A DNA stretch of 6,984 nt from Nitrososphaerota archaeon (GCA_031260365.1 JAIRJY010000112.1:1-6984), one strand, 5' to 3'. Shown: positions 1 through 5,784, numbered from the stretch's first letter. Numbers and translations: made by a program. The notes: a model not told the origin generated them from the sequence alone.

Positions 1-263
1 GTTCCAGAAGCTGCGCCTAAATATAGAATTTGTGTACCCTGTTCGATTGGTACATTTTGTATGCCTTTTATGATACCTCCGGCGAGTTTGCTGCGAAACG
101 CGTCCCAAATACGGTACTCTGTATTTTTAACGTGAATTAAGCGTTCACCGTAAACAGTTAAACCAGGTGTCAAGTTACGCGTGGCAAGGCGCTGAGCACC
201 GCCCTCCAGCATAGCCTGATAGATTTCTTTAAATGAAGGATGAGGACGAATTCTAATATGCAC
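1..263 (-). CDS. flpA: Fibrillarin-like rRNA/tRNA 2'-O-methyltransferase, N-terminal part (runs off the left edge)
   Basis: Seen: 87 complete codons from a GTG at 263, ending in the first two bases of codon 88. The N-terminal fibrillarin fold is clear: YGERLIHVKNTEYRIWDAF (about residues 38-56), then RSKLAGGIIKG, then the start of the SAM-binding motif LYLGAASG (80-87). Known of the family: fibrillarin is the catalytic subunit of the C/D-box sRNP and transfers methyl groups from SAM to the ribose 2'-OH of rRNA and tRNA, guided by sRNAs, docking on Nop5. The GTG lies 1 nt after the nop5 stop; an upstream in-frame stop inside nop5 excludes earlier ATG/GTG/TTG starts. A GGAG inside the end of nop5, 11 nt upstream, may serve as ribosome binding site, so the two genes are probably cotranscribed and coupled. 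There is no glycine-arginine-rich N-terminus as in eukaryotic fibrillarin. Catalytic residues lie outside the window. Confidence 0.95.
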   Translation of the reverse strand, partial: MHIRIRPHPSFKEIYQAMLEGGAQRLATRNLTPGLTVYGERLIHVKNTEYRIWDAFRSKLAGGIIKGIQNVPIEQGTQILYLGAASG

Positions 264-264
264 G

Positions 265-1725
265 TTACTCGTTTCTCCGCTTCTCGCCGCCAGAGTCACG
301 GTATTTACCACTACCACCGCTGTTGTCATAGATTCTGTTTTCACTTTGTCGTTTATCACTGTCACCACCGCCACCACCACGACCTTGATCCCTACCACCG
401 CCACCACCACGACCTTGATCCCTACCTCTATCAAAACCTCTACCACCTCCTCCGCCTCTATGAGGGTTACCTCGTCCACCGCCGCCACCGCTTCCGAATC
501 TTTCGGGTCTATCGCGGTTGAAGCGTTGTCCGTGGTCTCTGCGTTCTTCGGTTGGTTTTGGTTCCTTAGGTGGCGGAGCGTCTTTGTATTTTTCATATAT
601 TTCTTCTACGCGTTTGTTAACTTCGTCTTTTAGTCTATTTCCGATAAAGTCTCCGCCAAACGCGTCTGCTCTTGCGGCTATTGAGAGTTTTCCAGCTATG
701 ACACGGGCGATTTTTCCTCTTTGCCAGCGTTTTGCGTCATGTAGAATTGTGTGTTGGAAAATTAAACCGTGTTTAGGTGGTCTTGCACCAGTTTTTAGAG
801 AACGAAAAAGTGCTTTCTCTGCGCCTAAGACTTGAAGGGTGCTTGCAGGTCGCATAGCTAAATTCTGCAGGCTACCAGCCATTGCGATAAGTCTTGCGCC
901 TAGCAGTGCACCTGCTACGGCTCGAACGTTAGGAGCAAGGTCTTCCATTGTGTTGTCGACATAATTTTCCATGCTTTTGCGTAACTCATAAAGATTAAGC
1001 ACATCACGGCTGAGGCTTTGGATTTGTTGTAGGTTAGATTCTGAAATGTCAGCACCCATAGAAGACTGCGCAGTTTTTGCTACAAGCTCAGAGCGTTCTT
1101 TTGGCAAACCTTCGGCTACTATAGCATCAAAGGTATAGTTTTCTCTGCAGCCTAGTTTTAAAACAAGTCGTGAGTACGTTTCGTGTTTTTCTATTAAGCG
1201 ATCCATTTCGGGGAAGTAAATGCCGTACCATTCACGTAGTCGGCTCATAAACAAGTTTACCGTTCTATCAAGATCATCAAGGGTTTGTATAGCTTGTGCA
1301 ACAATTAAGTCGCGTTTCTCAGAAGCACCTTTAATGCGTAGTTTAGCTAGTTCCATGCTAACATTGCGATTCCAGAGGGCAATATCTTGTTCGTCTTTTG
1401 CAAAACCCACTGTTAAAGCGATTTGGCTCATTTTACCCCAAAATTCTTCGACCTCAACTTGAGAGGCAACCTCAGTTTTTAAACCGTTTTTCTTTTGAGC
1501 CTCATCTGCGAGATTAATGTTTTCGAAGACAAAAACATCGTAACCAATGGTTTTAAGTAAAGATACTAAAGATGAAAATTCGTCAGAAAATTTGCCGGAT
1601 TCGATTTTAAGCAAACTTTCTGCTGCAAACTGGGACTTTTTAGGAAACAGAACTTTTTCCACTATGTTGTTCTTTTCGTCAAAAGCAACAACACCAAACG
1701 GGTAATGAACTATAAATGCCCTCAA
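265..1725 (-). CDS. nop5: Nop5 (NOP56/58-like) C/D-box sRNP core protein with RGG-rich C-terminal tail
   Basis: Known role: Nop5 is the scaffold of the archaeal C/D-box sRNP. Its N-terminal domain binds fibrillarin, its coiled coil dimerises, and its Nop domain binds the L7Ae-kink-turn RNA. Seen: N-terminal domain about residues 1-115; helical coiled-coil part about 120-255; Nop domain about 258-370 with the signature GALLGARLIAMAGSLQNLA (272-290), GAEKALFRSL (301-310) and HGLIFQH (319-325). From about 385 to 486 the tail is low complexity, rich in Gly, Arg and Asp, with RGGGGGRG and two tandem copies of RDQGRGGGGG (435-454). At 486 residues it is longer than usual for archaeal Nop5 (roughly 370-420), all through this tail. 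The start is TTG at 1725: GAGGT sits 7 nt upstream, and no in-frame ATG/GTG/TTG lies between it and the preceding in-frame stop. Fibrillarin follows directly. Confidence 0.96.
   Translation of the reverse strand: MRAFIVHYPFGVVAFDEKNNIVEKVLFPKKSQFAAESLLKIESGKFSDEFSSLVSLLKTIGYDVFVFENINLADEAQKKNGLKTEVASQVEVEEFWGKMSQIALTVGFAKDEQDIALWNRNVSMELAKLRIKGASEKRDLIVAQAIQTLDDLDRTVNLFMSRLREWYGIYFPEMDRLIEKHETYSRLVLKLGCRENYTFDAIVAEGLPKERSELVAKTAQSSMGADISESNLQQIQSLSRDVLNLYELRKSMENYVDNTMEDLAPNVRAVAGALLGARLIAMAGSLQNLAMRPASTLQVLGAEKALFRSLKTGARPPKHGLIFQHTILHDAKRWQRGKIARVIAGKLSIAARADAFGGDFIGNRLKDEVNKRVEEIYEKYKDAPPPKEPKPTEERRDHGQRFNRDRPERFGSGGGGGRGNPHRGGGGGRGFDRGRDQGRGGGGGRDQGRGGGGGDSDKRQSENRIYDNSGGSGKYRDSGGEKRRNE
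364..426. repeat. 30-bp in-frame tandem duplication in the nop5 tail
   Basis: Two head-to-tail 30-bp copies (364-393 and 394-423), identical at every position, with the match continuing 3 nt into a third, degenerate copy. Being ten codons long, the duplication preserves the frame and encodes RDQGRGGGGG twice on the minus strand. Two copies do not make a CRISPR; this is coding minisatellite-like sequence, probably expanded by slippage or unequal recombination. Confidence 0.9.
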
Positions 1726-1732
1726 CTTGTTA

Positions 1733-1737
1733 ACCTC
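1733..1737 (-). promoter_or_regulatory. Shine-Dalgarno site of nop5 (decides the TTG start)
   Basis: On the minus strand GAGGT lies 7 nt before the TTG at 1725. An ATG overlaps this site (1739-1737) but is out of frame. This supports initiation at the UUG codon. Confidence 0.65.
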
Positions 1738-1760
1738 ATTATAAATGGCATATTGACATA

Positions 1761-1777
1761 ATTAAGACTTAATATAG
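1761..1777 (-). promoter_or_regulatory. Candidate nop5-fibrillarin promoter: TATA-like box overlapping a palindrome
   Basis: On the minus strand CTATATTA (1777-1770), preceded by an A-rich stretch that could act as BRE, sits about 45-50 nt before the TTG. With usual archaeal spacing (about 25 nt), transcription would begin near 1748 and leave a short leader containing the SD site. ATTAAG-A-CTTAAT (1761-1773) is a perfect 6-1-6 palindrome overlapping the box; it might be an operator, but short AT-rich palindromes are common by chance. Inferred from spacing only. Confidence 0.3.
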
Positions 1778-1941
1778 TTTTGTTGCCTAAAACAAAAAGC
1801 GTCACCCATCTGTAAAAGTAAACACATTAAAAACAGATAAAACATATCTATTAATAATAATATACATAGTACAGCAAACGGTTTAACGAAATTATTAAAA
1901 GCAGAAAGCTATTAACATACAGAAGTCTAAGATGATGCTAT

Positions 1942-2739
1942 ATAGTACTTAAAAAGATACTTTCGACAATTGGTGCTTACAAAGTTTACGAGCGATGGCT
2001 ATGGTATCAAATTAAGGATGGCAAAAAGCCTGAGCATATAGCTATTATTTTGGATGGGAATAGACGTTGGGCTAATGAAAAAGAAAAGAGTCCTTGGTTG
2101 TCTGATAAGTGGGGTCATAAACAGGGCGCAGACACTGTTGAGCAGCTTTTGGACTGGTGTAGTATGCTTGATGTAAAATGTGTTACGCTTTACTCGTTTT
2201 CAACAGAAAATTTTTCTCGCAAATCTGAAGAGATAGAGAAAATTATGCAGATAGCTGAAGAGAGATTTAAAAAATTGTTAGTTGATAAAAGAGTACATAA
2301 GAATAAAGTTCACGTAAAAGTTATTGGTAGAACAAATTTGTTGCCTCCTAAGCTTCAACAGATTATCGCAGAAGTTGAAAGAGTTACAAAAGATTATGAT
2401 AATTACATGTGGAATTTCGCTTTTGCTTATGGTGGTAGAGCAGAAATTGTTGATGCAACAAAGAAAATTGCTAATGAGATAAAAGAAAACAGGTTACAAA
2501 TAGAGGACATAAATGAGGATATATTTGAAAAATATCTTTACACATCTCATATGCAAAAACAGGATCCAGATATTATTATTCGAACCTCAGGCGAAGAAAG
2601 ATTAAGTGGTTTCCTACTTTGGCAGGCAGCTTATAGTGAACTGTTGTTTTTAGATGTTTATTGGCCTGATTTTCGTTTCATTGACATATTGAGGGCTATT
2701 AGAACATATCAACAACGTATGCGCAGATTCGGAAAATAG
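1942..2739 (+). CDS. uppS: cis-prenyltransferase (polyprenyl/undecaprenyl diphosphate synthase family); start codon uncertain
   Basis: Known role: condenses isopentenyl diphosphate onto an allylic diphosphate with cis double bonds, giving the long polyprenyl carrier for archaeal N-glycosylation and other surface glycans; membrane-associated. Seen (numbering from ATA 1942, 265 residues): PEHIAII then DGNRRWA (38-44, catalytic Asp38), GHKQGA, SFSTENF (85-91), YGGRAEIVDA (163-172), RTSGEERLS (214-222) and the WQAAYSE strand-helix (about 227-233). All the family motifs are intact. The first ATG/GTG/TTG in frame is TTG 2050, which is the residue just before catalytic DGNRRWA and would delete the conserved first strand. 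The frame is open from 1936 and reads YERWLWYQIKDGKKPEHIAII, clearly homologous sequence, but contains no ATG, GTG or TTG. ATA 1942 is a provisional start; ATT 1969 or an indel joining ATG 1935 are alternatives. Confidence 0.9.
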   Translation: MVLKKILSTIGAYKVYERWLWYQIKDGKKPEHIAIILDGNRRWANEKEKSPWLSDKWGHKQGADTVEQLLDWCSMLDVKCVTLYSFSTENFSRKSEEIEKIMQIAEERFKKLLVDKRVHKNKVHVKVIGRTNLLPPKLQQIIAEVERVTKDYDNYMWNFAFAYGGRAEIVDATKKIANEIKENRLQIEDINEDIFEKYLYTSHMQKQDPDIIIRTSGEERLSGFLLWQAAYSELLFLDVYWPDFRFIDILRAIRTYQQRMRRFGK

Positions 2740-2769
2740 AATAAAAAATAAGGGTTAAGCGCGTTTTTT
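2740..2769. terminator. Convergent T-rich termination region
   Basis: The prenyltransferase and GTPase genes meet with 15 nt between stop codons. On the minus strand a T6 run (2748-2743) follows the GTPase stop; on the plus strand a T6 run (2764-2769) lies 25 nt beyond the prenyltransferase stop, inside the end of the opposing gene. Archaeal RNA polymerase can terminate at such T-tracts without a hairpin. No strong stem was seen. Confidence 0.35.
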
Positions 2770-3978
2770 AGCACTAACTATAGAAATAACATCTCTGTTT
2801 TTTAGTACTGCATCTTCGCCTATGCGTCTTTTGTTTCGTGCGTCAACGGCGTAGATAAAGTTGTCACCCAGTTCTGAATGAATAATGTATGCGAATTGGT
2901 GTGCAGTTATCCCGCTAGGGACAAGATACACATCTGGTAGTACTTGACCGTTGTGGTTTGTTAAATGTTCAGGGTCTTCAACAGGGTAAATTGTTATCAT
3001 GTCAAGCATTTTAAGATATGCAGTGTTGATAGCTTCCTGTACGCCTGTAGACTTGTTTGTTGTCAATATTTTTTCGCGAATAGAGTTTAATGCTGCAATT
3101 TGTCCAGTGGACATTTTTTCAGGTGTTAAAATTTTAAAGTCTTTATCACCTGGTTTATAGTCTATTAACTGTTTCTCTGCAGCACGTCTTAGAGCAAGTT
3201 CAGCCTCTGCAGACGCTGGAATAACTGGATATTCAAGTGTTTTTAAACGTTCAAGGTTTACTTGAGCTGAGGGTAAATCCATTTTGTTAGCAATTATAAG
3301 CATAGGCTTAGAAACACGACGAAGAACGTCAACAAAACGGTAAAAATCATCAGCACTCCAAAGCGTCGGTTTATCAACATTTAAACCACAGCGTCTAACA
3401 GCTTCGTTAACATTAGCTTTTTTTATACCTAAACCTGTTAAACGCTCTTCTAACGGTGTAGCTATACCTTTTTTATCAGCCTCTGCAGTTCTCGAAATTT
3501 TTGCCCAATCTTTCTTTACAAGGTTAATCATCCACATAGTGATTTCACGTTCAAGAAACCGCACATCAGCCAAAGGATCATGCTCACCAGGTTTACAGGG
3601 TTTACCCTCACTATCAGTTCCACCAGATGCGTCAACCACATGAATCAAAACATCAGCACGACAAATTTCATCCAAAAACTGGTTACCTAAACCGCGCCCT
3701 TCCCAAGCATCAGGAACTATTCCAGCTATATCCACTATCTCAACAGGTACAAGACGGGTACCGTCTATGCATAATGAGTTTCTTGGATCGTCTTTCACTT
3801 TAAAATCTTCATGAACACAAGGTGTTCGCACATAACCAACACCTCTGTTAGGTTTTATCGTTGTGAAAGGATAATTTGCAATATCAACTACTGCAAGCGT
3901 TGCAGCACTAAAAAACGTTGATTTCCCCGTATTTGGTTTACCTACTACACCAAGCAGCCGAGAATATGATCGTTGCAT
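2755..3978 (-). CDS. OBG/YchF-related translation-associated GTPase with TGS domain (archaeal type)
   Basis: Known family: OBG-like P-loop NTPases near YchF/OLA1, cytoplasmic and thought to act on ribosomes; the archaeal members lack an established role. Seen, numbered from ATG 3978 (407 residues): Walker A GKPNTGKST (13-21), switch I region NYPFTTIKPNRG (35-46), G3 DIAG (83-86) followed by EGRGLGNQFL, G4 NKMD (231-234), G5-like ASAEAE (255-260), and a C-terminal TGS domain (about 331-403) with LPDVYLVPSG and the ending FIYAVDARNKRRIGED. NKMD is the guanine-specific form, unlike the NxxE motif of ATP-preferring YchF/OLA1, so GTP is the likelier nucleotide and the name YchF ATPase would mislead. 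A GTG at 3993 would add five residues, but it lies within the SD-like AGGTGA that properly serves ATG 3978; I prefer the ATG. It converges on the prenyltransferase gene. Confidence 0.93.
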   Translation of the reverse strand: MQRSYSRLLGVVGKPNTGKSTFFSAATLAVVDIANYPFTTIKPNRGVGYVRTPCVHEDFKVKDDPRNSLCIDGTRLVPVEIVDIAGIVPDAWEGRGLGNQFLDEICRADVLIHVVDASGGTDSEGKPCKPGEHDPLADVRFLEREITMWMINLVKKDWAKISRTAEADKKGIATPLEERLTGLGIKKANVNEAVRRCGLNVDKPTLWSADDFYRFVDVLRRVSKPMLIIANKMDLPSAQVNLERLKTLEYPVIPASAEAELALRRAAEKQLIDYKPGDKDFKILTPEKMSTGQIAALNSIREKILTTNKSTGVQEAINTAYLKMLDMITIYPVEDPEHLTNHNGQVLPDVYLVPSGITAHQFAYIIHSELGDNFIYAVDARNKRRIGEDAVLKNRDVISIVSAKKRA

Positions 3979-3989
3979 AGACAAATTTT

Positions 3990-3996
3990 TCACCTT
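3990..3996 (-). promoter_or_regulatory. Shine-Dalgarno site selecting ATG 3978 of the GTPase gene
   Basis: On the minus strand AAGGTGA, complementary to the anti-SD end of archaeal 16S rRNA, ends 11 nt before ATG 3978. It contains the alternative GTG start (3993), which has no SD of its own. Confidence 0.55.
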
Positions 3997-4019
3997 ATGC
4001 TATTGTGTACTGTATAAGC

Positions 4020-4028
4020 TATATTAAT
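4020..4028 (-). promoter_or_regulatory. Candidate TATA box of the GTPase gene
   Basis: On the minus strand AATTAATATAG lies about 45 nt before ATG 3978. Initiation about 25 nt downstream (near 3999) would leave a short leader holding the AAGGTGA site. A second TATA-like stretch at 4011-4018 would place the start too close to the SD site. Spacing evidence only. Confidence 0.3.
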
Positions 4029-4029
4029 T

Positions 4030-4049
4030 GTGTTTACAAAATTAAACAC
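4030..4049. repeat. Inverted repeat upstream of the GTPase promoter (GTGTTTA-N6-TAAACAC)
   Basis: Perfect 7-bp arms (4030-4036 and 4043-4049) separated by 6 nt. It lies just upstream of the candidate TATA box, where archaeal activator or BRE-proximal regulator sites often lie, so an operator role is possible. It could equally form a small hairpin. Confidence 0.6.
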
Positions 4050-4247
4050 CGTCCAAGTTATGAACCTATAGCAACTTGATTTTGTATTGATGCGTATCAG
4101 TGTGAGAAACAGTTTTTGGCATAGCGTACAGCGGCTACTAATTCGTGTTTGTTATGTTTTTGAAAATACTACCCTTTATTTGCACGCATAAAAATAGGCG
4201 CAATTATTTCCCATTCTCTATCAATTAAATCACTAGCATACTTAACG

Positions 4248-4262
4248 TATCAAACTTTGATA
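4248..4262. repeat. Palindrome TATCAAA-C-TTTGATA
   Basis: Perfect 7-1-7 palindrome in the spacer, about 90 nt beyond the stop of the secreted-protein gene. A one-base loop is too tight for RNA, so a transcript would pair about five base pairs around a five-base loop. As DNA it looks like a dimeric regulator site, though its target gene is unclear. Confidence 0.55.
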
Positions 4263-4350
4263 TGCCAACAAAATATGCGGTTATTTTAAAATTTATTGAT
4301 GAAGTTCTTAATCTTTGTTATATTAAAGACCAGGTAAAACATTTTTGGTT

Positions 4351-5574
4351 TTATGTCAATGTTTGATTCCAATAGTAAATATTTTGGTATTTTCCTATTA
4401 CGGGGAATTGTGGATCATCGTAAACTATGTCTAAATTTATGCCATATTTGTCTATTAATTTTTGAGAAATATTCCAAATCGTCTGAGAATACTCATCAGA
4501 ACCCCAAAGCCAAATGCGATCTTCTACATGTCGCATACCCCAACCATAATTTTGAGGAAGCACTAAAACAGCTTTAACAGGAGATGCCCGATTTATTGAT
4601 GGATTATGTATATCTGTCCAAAGTTTTTGAAGTGCTTCAAAATGATCCTCCGTAAGAACGCCATAAGGATTATTTTCAATTTCAGGATAATCAAAAATTA
4701 TAAGATACTTTGCTCCTGCCTGATATGCTAGAGACAATTGCTGGTATATTTCTTCTCCACTATCTAAATAGGGTGCCTCGTCATATTTCCAAGTTATAAT
4801 TGCGCCCCAGTCTTTACCTTGTAGATGTGCAGCACCTTTAGCTAAATCAATTTCTTGCACTATACTTGCGTTATTTCCAAGCTGAGCAAGAACAACATCA
4901 TAACCACCTAAATAGTCCCACCAAAAAAGAGCGTAATCAGAAACAAAACAGGGTATTGAAACGTTTTTTAAAAACGTAATGTCACGATCATTTTGCATAT
5001 AGGTAACATACACTTGAGCTGCAGTGTCATAGTTTCGTACAGTACCATTTAGATAACCTGCGATTGAATCCAAAAGGGGTCTGTAACGTTCATATCTAGG
5101 TGTAGTCTCATCAAGTTGGCTACTTATATTCATAAAATAGTCTGTCCAACCATAATCAAGCTGAATACCACCAGGCTCATCATAATAGTATATCCCTAAA
5201 AATTTGTCACCATATCGTTGAGGGGCATTTTGAACCCAAAGAGCCTGCCAAGAATATGCAGGATTGAACCAACCAATATATACTATAATGTTTAATCCTT
5301 GAGAAGTAGCATAATCACAAATTTCTGTCGTTGTAGCCATGTCGCGACTAATGGACCCTGATTGTAAAACAAAGAGGTTAGTGTATTCTTTGATTTTGTC
5401 TATTAGCAATTTAGCTTCATCTGTTGTATTTCCGCAGAAGCTTACACCAAGATATACAGTGTCAGCAGACTCAATATTTTTTATTGTTTTAGGCACCAAA
5501 AATGTAACGGATAATAAAATTGTAAACACCAGTAAGATTGTAATAAATAGAAGGGCACCACGGTTTATTGATAT
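4351..5574 (-). CDS. Secreted or membrane-anchored protein of unknown function, probable TIM-barrel (glycosidase-like)
   Basis: Family not recognised. Seen (407 residues from ATA 5574): SINRG then a hydrophobic stretch (about 6-28), like a signal peptide or anchor, without a lipobox. The body alternates hydrophobic strands and helices; eight strands can be picked out by eye (among them VYLGVSF, IIVYIGW, FLGIYYYDEP, VYVTYM, GAIITWKYDE, YLIIFDYPE), several ending in Asp/Glu as in (beta/alpha)8 glycoside hydrolases. D132-E133-P134 and the acidic ends near 265 and 295 are the candidate active-site residues. A small alpha/beta tail follows from about 333 (VKAVLVLPQ to IYYWNQ). Seven N-X-S/T sequons fit a glycosylated extracellular protein. 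Start: AAGGAGGT precedes ATA 5574, while the first GTG (5529) has no SD and would cut away half the hydrophobic segment. Glycosidase activity is inference from fold and acidic residues only. Confidence 0.85.
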   Translation of the reverse strand: MSINRGALLFITILLVFTILLSVTFLVPKTIKNIESADTVYLGVSFCGNTTDEAKLLIDKIKEYTNLFVLQSGSISRDMATTTEICDYATSQGLNIIVYIGWFNPAYSWQALWVQNAPQRYGDKFLGIYYYDEPGGIQLDYGWTDYFMNISSQLDETTPRYERYRPLLDSIAGYLNGTVRNYDTAAQVYVTYMQNDRDITFLKNVSIPCFVSDYALFWWDYLGGYDVVLAQLGNNASIVQEIDLAKGAAHLQGKDWGAIITWKYDEAPYLDSGEEIYQQLSLAYQAGAKYLIIFDYPEIENNPYGVLTEDHFEALQKLWTDIHNPSINRASPVKAVLVLPQNYGWGMRHVEDRIWLWGSDEYSQTIWNISQKLIDKYGINLDIVYDDPQFPVIGKYQNIYYWNQTLT

Positions 5575-5720
5575 ACTGTAATAACCTCCTTAATGTTAGC
5601 TATTTCAATATGCTCTTCTGTTAACGTATGAATAGCAGTTAACGTTAAGTTTAATGTGTTTGCATCATAATTTAAACTCTTTCCCAAATCAACTCCAACA
5701 TTTGAAAACCGGATATACAT
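5565..5720 (-). CDS. Possible small ORF (51 codons) overlapping the start of the secreted-protein gene
   Basis: ATG 5720 to TAA 5565 encodes MYIRFSNVGVDLGKSLNYDA followed by a Leu/Thr-rich stretch (NLTLTAIHTLT) and an EEHIEIANIKEVITVYQ end. It fills most of the spacer between eL38 and the secreted-protein gene. Its last codons contain that gene's SD site (5584-5591), and its stop lies just after the ATA 5574 candidate start, an arrangement typical of translational coupling. Against it: no SD before ATG 5720, no recognised family, and an ORF this short can occur by chance. A minus-strand TTTTATC near 5748 could act as TATA box for an almost leaderless transcript. The real alternative is that this is only the leader of the downstream gene. 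Confidence 0.35.
   Translation of the reverse strand: MYIRFSNVGVDLGKSLNYDANTLNLTLTAIHTLTEEHIEIANIKEVITVYQ
5584..5591 (-). promoter_or_regulatory. Strong Shine-Dalgarno site with no ATG/GTG/TTG start at normal distance
   Basis: On the minus strand AAGGAGGT is a near-perfect anti-SD match. The codon at normal spacing, in the frame of the secreted-protein gene, is ATA 5574 (9 nt after the site). The first conventional start in frame, GTG 5529, is 54 nt from the SD, too far to be served by it. Confidence 0.75.
5620..5645. repeat. Short direct repeat GTTAACGT x2
   Basis: GTTAACGT at 5620-5627 and 5638-5645, 18 bp apart, with a palindromic GTTAAC core. If the small minus-strand ORF is real, the repeat falls on its Thr-Leu-Thr codons; otherwise it could be a paired operator upstream of the secreted-protein gene. 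Confidence 0.4.
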
Positions 5721-5744
5721 CTATTGAATTTTTTTATGACCAAA

Positions 5745-5757
5745 ACAGATAAAAGTG
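5745..5757. promoter_or_regulatory. AT-rich candidate TATA element between divergent genes
   Basis: GATAAAAG on the plus strand (about 5748-5755) would place an eL38 start near 5777, giving a roughly 20-nt leader with the GAGG site at 5785-5788. Its complement, CTTTTATC, could equally serve the minus-strand transcript toward 5720. A T7 stretch at 5730-5735 is an alternative. Weak evidence. Confidence 0.22.
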
Positions 5758-5784
5758 GCTTTACATCCATCAAAGCGTTAATAA

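Larger units (their letters stand above)
3994..4350. other. Spacer of about 370 nt upstream of the GTPase gene, with inverted repeats and no convincing gene
   Basis: No tRNA-like T-loop, C/D box pair or long ORF was found on either strand. It contains a TATA-like box near 4020-4028, inverted repeats at 4030-4049 and 4248-4262, and a weaker stem (CAAGTT 4054-4059 with AACTTG 4073-4078, 13-nt loop). A 34-codon plus-strand ORF (4262-4366) begins at the second palindrome and overlaps the end of the opposing gene; it has no ribosome binding site and resembles nothing I know, so I do not call it a gene. Confidence 0.6.

Noticed and set aside
364..426. Two 30-bp repeats as a CRISPR remnant
   Set aside because: The copies are directly abutting without spacers and are in frame within nop5.
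240..835. Overlapping plus-strand ORFs (240-521, 346-633, 518-835), including a His/Tyr-rich one
   Set aside because: They are antisense to the nop5 coding sequence; the His-rich protein is only the complement of the glycine/arginine codon repeats. No SD site or family resemblance.
1220..1462. Plus-strand ORF of 80 codons
   Set aside because: Lies wholly within the conserved nop5 gene on the other strand.
1932..1952. ATG ATG start or C-box (AUGAUGC) of a C/D sRNA
   Set aside because: The ATG frame stops after six codons, and no CUGA D box follows at sRNA distance. Retained only as a possible frameshifted start for the prenyltransferase.
2050..2052. TTG as start of the prenyltransferase
   Set aside because: It would begin directly at the catalytic DGNRRWA motif and discard conserved upstream strand and helix sequence that is open and recognisable.
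3813..3827. Inverted repeat GAACAC-AAG-GTGTTC
   Set aside because: Located within conserved GTPase codons (TPCVHE); best seen as chance, and a warning about the significance of the similar intergenic motif.
3994..4350. tRNA gene or insertion-sequence remnant in the spacer
   Set aside because: No GTTCRA-type T-loop, no acceptor-stem pairing, no terminal inverted repeats with target duplication, and no transposase-like reading frame was found by eye.
4353..4577. Plus-strand ORF of 74 codons
   Set aside because: Antisense shadow of the surface-protein gene; no SD or recognisable content.
5339..5581. Plus-strand ORF of 80 codons
   Set aside because: Antisense to the N-terminal part of the surface-protein gene.
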